Shown here in pieces: positions 7,683 to 13,467 of a DNA stretch of 16,283 nt. How positions within the stretch are numbered: the stretch's first letter is position 1; each line of letters opens with the position of its first letter. The notes beneath the pieces are model-generated. The model searched no databases. It was not told where the DNA came from and saw only the letters and a program-made list of their open reading frames with translations. The stretch is taken from assembly GCA_021786555.1 (NCBI GenBank), contig JAJYNB010000336.1:1-16283 (forward strand). Reading direction: 5' to 3'. The translations under genes were made by a program, and so were the position numbers. Source of the stretch: Bacillota bacterium. Lineage in GTDB: Bacteria > Bacillota > Desulfitobacteriia > Desulfitobacteriales > JAJXUE01.

Positions 7683-8327
7683 CTATTCAACCTGTATGCC
7701 GGGCGGAGTAATTCTGGCCTCTAGGTAACTGAGAGCCCAGTCAAAGAAAATTGATAAGAGTGCTCCCAGACCGGCACCGACAATCAAATATTCGAATCTA
7801 AACAAAGCCAATCCACCCATAATCAAATATCCTAAACCTCCGGCACCGATAAGAGAAGCTAAGGTACCGACACTGACCACATATACCGTAGTCGTCTTGA
7901 TCCCGCTGATAATTATTGGCATGGCCAGCGGCAGCTCTACCTCCAACAATATCTGGCGAGCCGACATACCCATGCCGGATGCCGCTTCCTTTACATCATT
8001 GTTGACACCGAGCAGTCCGGCAATCGTATTGCGTACAATCGGTAAGAGGCTTTGCACTAACAGGGCAATGATCGCCGGTTTCAATCCTAAGCCAAAGAGG
8101 GGCAAGGCCAAAGCTAGAACGGCCATGCCTGGCACCGCTTGGAGTATATTTAAAATGTTGAGCGCGACGATCCCAAATCTCTGATAGTTTCGCCGGGTTA
8201 ACAGAACACCCAGCGGCACAGAGATCACTATCGCCAAGCTCACGGTAACAAAGACAATCAGCAGGTGAACCAGCAAAGCGTGGGGGGCTTTCTGAAAAAG
8301 GGCCTCACTAAAGAATTTCCAACTCAT
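7683..8327 (-). CDS. Quaternary-amine ABC importer, permease (OpuCB/OpuCD/ProW type)
   Basis: Inner-membrane channel subunit, 214 residues, with about five or six hydrophobic segments (for example 20-43, 55-80, 84-104 and 138-165). The coupling-loop motif DVKEAASGMGMSARQILLEV lies at 111-130, including the EAA---G core that contacts the ATPase. Length and composition match the short permeases of OpuC-type systems that work as pairs. The ATG at 8327 is preceded by a weak AAAGGGG. It directly follows a TGA in another frame (8330-8328), which could be the lost natural end of the ATPase gene. The stop of the ATPase as it now stands lies 47 bases upstream. It probably pairs with the permease encoded at 10126-9473. 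Confidence 0.92.
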   Translation of the reverse strand: MSWKFFSEALFQKAPHALLVHLLIVFVTVSLAIVISVPLGVLLTRRNYQRFGIVALNILNILQAVPGMAVLALALPLFGLGLKPAIIALLVQSLLPIVRNTIAGLLGVNNDVKEAASGMGMSARQILLEVELPLAMPIIISGIKTTTVYVVSVGTLASLIGAGGLGYLIMGGLALFRFEYLIVGAGLGALLSIFFDWALSYLEARITPPGIQVE

Positions 8328-8350
8328 TCAATTTACCCCTTTCTCCGGCG

Positions 8351-8444
8351 CATAGTCGGCATCGTTCTCCAACATTAGATTGCCCCGCATAACCTATCCC
8401 CGTCTAACACGGCAACATAGTCGGCATCGTTCTCCAACATTAGA
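8351..8444 (-). repeat. 29-base exact direct repeat across the 3' end of the ATPase gene
   Basis: An identical 29-base segment occurs at 8416-8444 and at 8351-8379, offset by 65 bases (not a multiple of three). The upstream copy encodes LMLENDADY of the CBS region. The downstream copy brings a TAA at 8377-8375 into the reading frame. In its original frame the second copy would encode LMLENDADYAPEKGVN and stop with TGA right before the next gene's ATG. It is a partial duplication or an assembly artefact. Confidence 0.9.
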
Positions 8445-9433
8445 GAAAGCGCATCCGGTAATGGGGTATTTAACTTGACAAAGGACAGACGTTTTTGCCG
8501 GGCTACTTGCGTCAGCCGTTGGGCCCCTTGAGCTGATAAGTCCTCAGCTGTCAGATAGCCAACAAGTTGTTCACCCTGATCCCTTACGAAAATAACTTCC
8601 GCATTTGGGATCTTGGCGTTGATACCGGAGAACTCAGCCTCATCAACAAGGCCAAAGCTGGTCTTCATGGCTTCCGCCACAGTATATAGGTTTAATTTTT
8701 TAACGATCCTGTCGTAACCAATAAAGTTCTCGACAAAATCATTGGCCGGATCAGTTAAAATTTCTTCAGGAGTACCGAACTGGATAAGTTGGCCCTGGTT
8801 TAATATTGCTATTTTATCACCCATTTTAATGGCCTCATTAATATCGTGCGTGACAAAAACGATGGTCTTATTAATCTCTTTTTGCAGGCGCAGGAACTCG
8901 TCCTGTAAACGGTTTCTGGCCACCGGATCAACAGCTCCGAACGGCTCGTCCATCAGCATGATACTAGGATCAACCGCCATGGCCCGCGCCACGCCGACCC
9001 GTTGCATTTGACCACCGCTCAACTGGGAAGGGTACTTATTACGGGTTTCTGCCGGATCTAAACCCATCATTTCCAAAAGTTCATTAACCCGACTCTTAAT
9101 TTTTTCCTTGGGCCATTTATACAAACGCGGCACAATTGCGATATTCTCTGCAATCGTGCGGTGAGGAAGTAAACCAATCTGCTGAATAACGTAACCAATC
9201 CCCATGCGCAAAGAGTCGGGATCACTGGACATTATGTTCTTACCATCTATCTCGATCGTGCCGGAAGACGGTTCGATCATCCGGTTGATCATGCGTAACG
9301 TCGTGCTCTTACCACACCCCGATGGTCCTACAAATACACATATTTCACCCCTGTTTATCGATAGGGACAGATTCTGTACTGCCGGGACCGCTTGACCCTG
9401 ATACAGCTTAGTAACTCCTTTTAGCTCAATCAT
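8375..9433 (-). CDS. Quaternary-amine ABC importer, ATPase (OpuCA/ProV type), C-terminus shortened
   Basis: Powers import by ATP hydrolysis on the cytoplasmic face. The 352-residue product has an ABC domain (about 1-240) with Walker A GPSGCGKST (36-44), the Q-loop in YVIQQIGLLPH, signature LSGGQMQRVGVARAM (138-152), Walker B IMLMDEPFGAVDP (158-170) and the switch His196. A C-terminal CBS pair, which in this family senses ionic strength or nucleotides, starts near 255. The second CBS unit breaks off after VAVLDGDRLCGAI, some 20-30 residues earlier than is usual in this family (about 370-380 in total, from memory). The break falls where a 29-base repeat introduces TAA. One extra base in the GGGG run at 8383-8386 would extend the protein to a TGA beside the next start. 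The ATG at 9433 is preceded by GGGGGAACGGG. The catalytic part is intact, so it is probably functional for transport. Confidence 0.9.
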   Translation of the reverse strand: MIELKGVTKLYQGQAVPAVQNLSLSINRGEICVFVGPSGCGKSTTLRMINRMIEPSSGTIEIDGKNIMSSDPDSLRMGIGYVIQQIGLLPHRTIAENIAIVPRLYKWPKEKIKSRVNELLEMMGLDPAETRNKYPSQLSGGQMQRVGVARAMAVDPSIMLMDEPFGAVDPVARNRLQDEFLRLQKEINKTIVFVTHDINEAIKMGDKIAILNQGQLIQFGTPEEILTDPANDFVENFIGYDRIVKKLNLYTVAEAMKTSFGLVDEAEFSGINAKIPNAEVIFVRDQGEQLVGYLTAEDLSAQGAQRLTQVARQKRLSFVKLNTPLPDALSLMLENDADYVAVLDGDRLCGAI

Positions 9434-9472
9434 CCCGTTCCCCCTAAATCACCTTTTCAGAACCCCAGCGTT

Positions 9473-10126
9473 CTAGCGGCGGACCCGTAAACCACGCGGA
9501 ACAACCCTTTTCTCCACCAGACCCAAAAATGTGTCCAAACCAACCGCGATTACTGAGATAAGAATGGCCCCAGTGATAATCATGTTCGTATTAGAGCGGA
9601 CAAGTCCCTCGCTGATAAACCTCCCCAGGTTGCGTTCTCCAATATAAGTAGCAATCGCCGCGATGCCAGTTGTCATAACCACCGTGATCCTAAAACCGGC
9701 GAAAATCACCGGCATACCTAATGGCAACCGAATTTCCCGCATGATCCGCCCGGTACTCATCCCCATCCCTTTTGCTGCTTCCAGCACGTTGCGATCTACA
9801 TTTTTGACCCCGTCGTAAACGTTGCGCATTAAAGGCATCATGGCGTACAGCACCAAAGCAAGCAAAGCGGACTGCCTACCCAATCCGAGGAAAGGAATGG
9901 TCACAAAGACTGCGAACAGGGAAAGACTGGGGATGCAGAAAATGATGTTGGCAATGGCTAGAGCTCTTCTTGCCCACTTATCACTTTTCGTCAGCAAAAT
10001 ACCTGATGGGACCCATAGCAACAAGGAAATCAAAACTGCTGTTAATACCAGTTCAAAGTGGTTTTGGGTGTACTCTACAATCGTTGTTGAGTTTTGGTTG
10101 ACAAATTGCATCAAGGTTGTTCCCAT
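9473..10126 (-). CDS. Quaternary-amine ABC importer, permease (OpuCB/OpuCD/ProW type), first gene of the operon
   Basis: Membrane subunit of 217 residues, paralogous to the permease at 8327-7683. Hydrophobic segments lie at about 25-46, 55-80, 84-103, 137-160 and near the C-terminus. The EAA loop RNVLEAAKGMGMSTGRIMRE (112-131) is clear. The frame stays open to a TTG at 10195, but that TTG is the TTGCA of a consensus sigma-54 promoter and so would lie upstream of the transcript. The ATG at 10126 has GGTGA six bases before it and gives a length like its paralogue, so it is preferred. It is the first gene of a four-gene operon (permease, ATPase, permease, binding protein) and leaves 39 bases before the ATPase start. 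Confidence 0.88.
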   Translation of the reverse strand: MGTTLMQFVNQNSTTIVEYTQNHFELVLTAVLISLLLWVPSGILLTKSDKWARRALAIANIIFCIPSLSLFAVFVTIPFLGLGRQSALLALVLYAMMPLMRNVYDGVKNVDRNVLEAAKGMGMSTGRIMREIRLPLGMPVIFAGFRITVVMTTGIAAIATYIGERNLGRFISEGLVRSNTNMIITGAILISVIAVGLDTFLGLVEKRVVPRGLRVRR

Positions 10127-10190
10127 CAACTTCACCCAAATTTCGTAATAATTTCGCCACAGAGTCTTTGTTTCCGTTTCAATTTTTAAA

Positions 10191-10206
10191 TGCAATTAAT
10201 GTGCCA
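10191..10206 (-). promoter_or_regulatory. Sigma-54 promoter of the ABC transporter operon
   Basis: The minus strand reads TGGCAC-ATTAA-TTGCA, a perfect match to the sigma-54 consensus, with GG (10205-10204) and GC (10193-10192) ten bases apart. Transcription should begin near 10180, about 55 bases before the ATG at 10126. This settles the start of the first permease. Confidence 0.9.
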
Positions 10207-10258
10207 ACTTTCAGAATAATACTCCAGTCGGCAACTAGCCAGGTCCTTACCAACCTGT

Positions 10259-10274
10259 TGCAAATATTTTTGCA
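10259..10274 (-). promoter_or_regulatory. Candidate activator-binding dyad upstream of the transporter promoter
   Basis: TGCAAATATTTTTGCA is a near-perfect palindrome (14 of 16 positions self-complementary). It is centred about 75 bases before the -12 element, within the normal range for a sigma-54 enhancer. Its core GCAAATATTTTTGC resembles the two repeats further upstream and the element before mttB1. Confidence 0.5.
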
Positions 10275-10340
10275 CCAATGAAGCTTCTATTTTTATAATT
10301 CTTGGGCTTTAACCCAGAGATACCGGCCAGAAATCATTAG

Positions 10341-10375
10341 GCGCCAAATTTTTTTGCAGCGCAATTTTTTTTGCA
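10341..10375 (-). promoter_or_regulatory. Tandem pair of candidate activator-binding sites
   Basis: Two abutting imperfect repeats, GCGCCAAATTTTTTTGCA (10341-10358, plus-strand reading) and GCGCAATTTTTTTTGCA (10359-10375), lie about 160-175 bases before the transporter -12 element. Each contains a GC(C)AAW-T-rich-GC dyad. Between the sigma-54 promoter and the terminators, the 10207-10430 region holds these elements and no gene. Confidence 0.45.
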
Positions 10376-10430
10376 CTATTAAATTGAACTCGCCGTATCG
10401 CATTCCGGCACAACCAGCTCAGCGACAGGG

Positions 10431-10487
10431 AAAAAAAATAGACCGCCACAAGCAGCGATCCACATGAAAAAAAAGCACGAAACCGTG
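10431..10487 (-). terminator. Tandem terminators after the regulator gene
   Basis: On the minus strand GATCGC (10460-10455) pairs with GCGGTC (10446-10441) across an eight-base loop, with one G-U pair, and is followed by TATTTTTTTT (10440-10431). Just upstream a weaker stem, CACG/CGTG (10487-10484 with 10479-10476), is followed by CTTTTTTTT. Together they should end the regulator transcript before the transporter promoter. Confidence 0.7.
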
Positions 10488-10497
10488 GGTAATAACT

Positions 10498-11892
10498 TTA
10501 CCTTAATTTCAATCTTTTTATCCTATACTGCAAATTTTGCCGAGCTATTCCCAATGCCTCAGCTGCTCTGGTAATATTGCCTTCGTACGTTTCCAAGGCT
10601 TCTTGCAGTAATTGTTTCTCCACATCCTTCAAAACCCCGACCAACGAACCAATCTTCTTTTTACTCAGGCCCTTGTAAGTCTGGAATTTTGACTTCATGT
10701 ACGGAGGTAATTGTTCTAAAGTAATCAACTTTTCTTCATCTAATAAATTGACTGCACTCTCAATGATGTGCTCAAGTTCCCGCACATTTCCAGGCCACTG
10801 GTACTCAAAAAATATCTGCCGCAACTCTGAGGCCACCCGGATTTCATCGGTTCCATAAATCCTACTGTACTTGCTTATAAAGTGGTTGATCATCACATCA
10901 ATGTCCTCCGGTCGTTCCCTCAATGGAGGTATATAGAGCGAAATAACTGCCAGGCGGTAAAAAAGGTCTTTGCGCAAAAGGCCTTTGTTGATGCACTCCC
11001 AGGGGTCTTCATTGGTGGAACTGACGACTCGGCAGCGCACAGGAACCTCCACGCTTCCCCCGACCCTTCGGACAGTTCTCTCCTGCAAAACCCTTAAGAG
11101 CTTTGCCTGTAAATTGATACTCATAGAATTCATTTCATCCAAAAAGAGAGTGCCGTTACCCGCTTGCTCGAACAACCCCTTGCCTTCTACCGCACCTGTA
11201 AACGCGCCCTTAGCTGTACCAAATATAATGCTCTCCAGCAGTGTTTCAGGTATTGCTGCGCAGTTCATAGCCACAAAAGGTTCTCCCTTACGGCTGCTGT
11301 GATTATGTATGGCCTGAACCAGCAGCTCTTTGCCGGTACCGGTTTCGCCAAAAACCAGTACCGGACTGTCAACTTCAGCAGCCCTTTTAGCCAACCCAAT
11401 TAAATTCTGCATAGCAGAACTGGCAAACACCAGGGATTCGAAACTGTATCTGGTACCGTTCTTACAGGGAAGATTCGCGCCTTCCTTGCCAATCTGATCC
11501 TGAAGTTGAATATTCTTGGTCAACAGTTCCTGTATCTTGGTTATGTCCCGGCAGACAGAATATACGGCAACAATTTTATCTTGCTGATAAACCGGGAAAG
11601 TACTGGCAATTATACTTATCTCTTTGCCTTCCTTTGTAAAATAAGTCTTTCGCTTCTCCACAGACGCCCTCCCGGTATTTAGGACGCTTAAATGCTCACT
11701 GGTTTCCATGGTCACATTATCGTAGACTTCAGTGAGGTGTTTGCCTATGACATTCTCCGGCAAAAGCTGCTCAAGTTTTGCCAGTTCGCTGTTGTACAAA
11801 ATAATCTTTTCAGCCTGGTCAGTGACAATAATGCCTTCATGTACAGAGTTGAACATGGCCTCAAATATCTTGACCAGTGTACCATCAGTCAT
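10498..11892 (-). CDS. Sigma-54-dependent transcriptional activator, PAS-AAA+-Fis (RocR-like)
   Basis: Enhancer-binding protein that opens sigma-54 promoters by ATP hydrolysis. The 464 residues show an N-terminal PAS sensor (about 8-118, with FNSVHEGIIVTD) and an AAA+ domain (about 150-385). The AAA+ domain has Walker A GETGTGKE (182-189), the sigma-54 contact loop GAFTGA (229-234), Walker B TLFLDEMNSM (248-257), FYRLAV (311-316) and sensor II WPGNVREL (366-373). A Fis-type helix-turn-helix ends the protein (GNITRAAEALGIARQNLQYR, 438-457). It resembles RocR, the arginine/ornithine activator, in domain order and in FGTAKGAFTGA. The frame is open to a TTG at 11907. The ATG at 11892 with GGTGAGG just before it is the better start. 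As the only regulator present, amid three or four sigma-54 promoters, it very likely controls the whole cluster. Its inducer may be the betaine or histidine. Confidence 0.94.
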   Translation of the reverse strand: MTDGTLVKIFEAMFNSVHEGIIVTDQAEKIILYNSELAKLEQLLPENVIGKHLTEVYDNVTMETSEHLSVLNTGRASVEKRKTYFTKEGKEISIIASTFPVYQQDKIVAVYSVCRDITKIQELLTKNIQLQDQIGKEGANLPCKNGTRYSFESLVFASSAMQNLIGLAKRAAEVDSPVLVFGETGTGKELLVQAIHNHSSRKGEPFVAMNCAAIPETLLESIIFGTAKGAFTGAVEGKGLFEQAGNGTLFLDEMNSMSINLQAKLLRVLQERTVRRVGGSVEVPVRCRVVSSTNEDPWECINKGLLRKDLFYRLAVISLYIPPLRERPEDIDVMINHFISKYSRIYGTDEIRVASELRQIFFEYQWPGNVRELEHIIESAVNLLDEEKLITLEQLPPYMKSKFQTYKGLSKKKIGSLVGVLKDVEKQLLQEALETYEGNITRAAEALGIARQNLQYRIKRLKLR

Positions 11893-12120
11893 ACGCCTCA
11901 CCGACAATTCCGTTAAAGTTGGAAAACAATTAAGTTGTTCGACAACACTTAAGGAAAAGCCTTTAGTTGGTCTAAGATTTTAACAATATTTAGTTTGAAC
12001 AGAGAAATTTTGCCTGCTGATTAAACTTTGATCCAATATTAAAGATTCGGAAACCGGCCAAACTTCCTTTTGTAATATGATAATAAATTTTCTTCAATTT
12101 CTTTATCTAAAACCGGGCGT
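11893..12120 (-). other. Intergenic region between mttB3 and the regulator
   Basis: A 228-base AT-rich gap. No strong terminator follows mttB3 and no sigma-54 element is visible, so the regulator may be read from a weak vegetative promoter here (for example TAAAAT near 11973-11978, with a poor -35) or by read-through. An imperfect inverted repeat (TTAAGTGTTGT / ACAACTTAA, at about 11930-11952) lies about 40 bases before the start and could be a site for autoregulation. Confidence 0.4.
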
Positions 12121-13467
12121 TCAAAAGAAGCCAATCTCCCCTTTCCATTCTTGACGGGCCTGATCCAGCAGGTTGTTGCCGTAATCCTGTCCGGCCTGAA
12201 ATGGATGCCTATCGCTTAGTCCCGGTCGGAACATTTCTTTACGGAAATGATACAAGGTATGGCTGGTAGATAAAAAGTCCTTTCCCGGACCCACCTCTGC
12301 GATAACATCCAGGGCCAGGGACTGAGGATTTACCTCTATGCCCCTGCTTATACGCCGAGCCATGCCGCCCAGGTCTTCATCCAGCAAAAGTTTTTCAAAA
12401 GACAGGGTGAGAAAGGAATCAACAATTCCGCCGGAATGAACAATCAGGCTGGCGCCACTGGACTGGGCCGTTAGCATCGACAGCATAGATTCCATTCCAG
12501 CCTGATAATCAGGTCTTTTAGCATCGGTAAGCGCTCCCCCAACTCGTGAGGGCATGCGGTAGAAAGCGGCCATTTCTGCGGCTGCCCCGGACAAGAGGGA
12601 CAGCTCCGGCGCGCCGATGGCTATACTCATAGTCTGCATGTCAGAAATCGTTGAGGTATTGCCATATACCACCGGGTTACCCGGGTTAACCAGCTGGGCC
12701 AGCACAATGCCTGCCAATACTTCAGCGTTATTTTGGGCCAGGGTTCCGGCCAAAGTAGCCGGGCTTGTGGTCATGGCCATACTACAGGGTGCAAACACTA
12801 GGGGCTGGCCAGCCCTGGCAAAAAGCAGCAAGCTTTGGAGCATCTCCTCCGGGTAGCGCAAGGGAGAATCAGGGTTGATTATACCAACCACCCTGCAACC
12901 CGGCTCATCCTCAAACACAATTCCACTAATATTTAAACATTCACGGGCAATAGCCGCGTCGACTGTGAAACCCATCTGAGGTTTATCCGAATACCAGTAT
13001 CCTGCCAGGACCATCCAGGCATACTTTTCCGCCTGCCCAATCCCCGGACCCAAATCCGGAATTACCACGCCCCCTCCGTTCGTTCCGTAAAAACGGCTGA
13101 CTTGCAGAAGTTTGAGCAAGGCCAGATAATCATCTCCGCTGGCGGGACGCCTTTCTTCTCCATAGTTACTGATATACACACATCCCGCCGGGGGAGCGCA
13201 TACTGGCTCTGCCATGCCGATTTGGACATTGTTTAACGGATTCCTGGCTTTAAGCAGGAAACTGCTTGGTACCTTGGCCAAAGCCACCCCCACAAGAGAT
13301 GGCGGGATATAGACCCTGTTTCCCTTTACTTCAGCGCCTCCTTGTTGGTACAGTGCCAAGGCTTCTTCGAGCCAAATCTCAATACCTACGGTCTCCAGGA
13401 TATCTAAACTTGTCCTGTGAATCTGTTCCTGCTCTTCAGCGGACAGTACCTTTAGTTCCAATTTCAA
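12121..13467 (-). CDS. MttB-superfamily methyltransferase without pyrrolysine, divergent paralogue (mttB3)
   Basis: Third predicted amine:corrinoid methyltransferase. At 448 residues it is shorter than the other two, mainly at the termini. It opens with RTSLDILETVGIE, as the family does. It has NNAEVLAGIVLAQL (246-259), SDMQTMSIAIGAPELSL (275-291) and SRVGGALTDAKRPDYQAGM (307-325); the last is the segment around the pyrrolysine site of methanogen MttB, here with no amber codon. AEVGPGKDFLSTSHTLYHFR gives the conserved C-terminal block. The start is TTG at 13467, five bases after GAGGTG. Its TTGA overlaps the TGA of the molybdenum hydroxylase by four bases, so the two are translationally coupled. 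It is no closer to mttB1 or mttB2 than superfamily members usually are, and may use a different substrate or demethylation stage. Confidence 0.92.
   Translation of the reverse strand: MKLELKVLSAEEQEQIHRTSLDILETVGIEIWLEEALALYQQGGAEVKGNRVYIPPSLVGVALAKVPSSFLLKARNPLNNVQIGMAEPVCAPPAGCVYISNYGEERRPASGDDYLALLKLLQVSRFYGTNGGGVVIPDLGPGIGQAEKYAWMVLAGYWYSDKPQMGFTVDAAIARECLNISGIVFEDEPGCRVVGIINPDSPLRYPEEMLQSLLLFARAGQPLVFAPCSMAMTTSPATLAGTLAQNNAEVLAGIVLAQLVNPGNPVVYGNTSTISDMQTMSIAIGAPELSLLSGAAAEMAAFYRMPSRVGGALTDAKRPDYQAGMESMLSMLTAQSSGASLIVHSGGIVDSFLTLSFEKLLLDEDLGGMARRISRGIEVNPQSLALDVIAEVGPGKDFLSTSHTLYHFRKEMFRPGLSDRHPFQAGQDYGNNLLDQARQEWKGEIGFF

Noticed and set aside
8375..9433. Calling the transporter ATPase a pseudogene
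   Set aside because: All ATPase motifs are intact and only the tail of the regulatory CBS domain is missing, so it is kept as a coding gene with a note.
10127..10195. N-terminal extension of the first permease from a TTG at 10195
   Set aside because: The TTG is part of the TTGCA element of a perfect sigma-54 promoter and would lie upstream of the transcript. The ATG at 10126 has a ribosome site and fits the paralogue's length.
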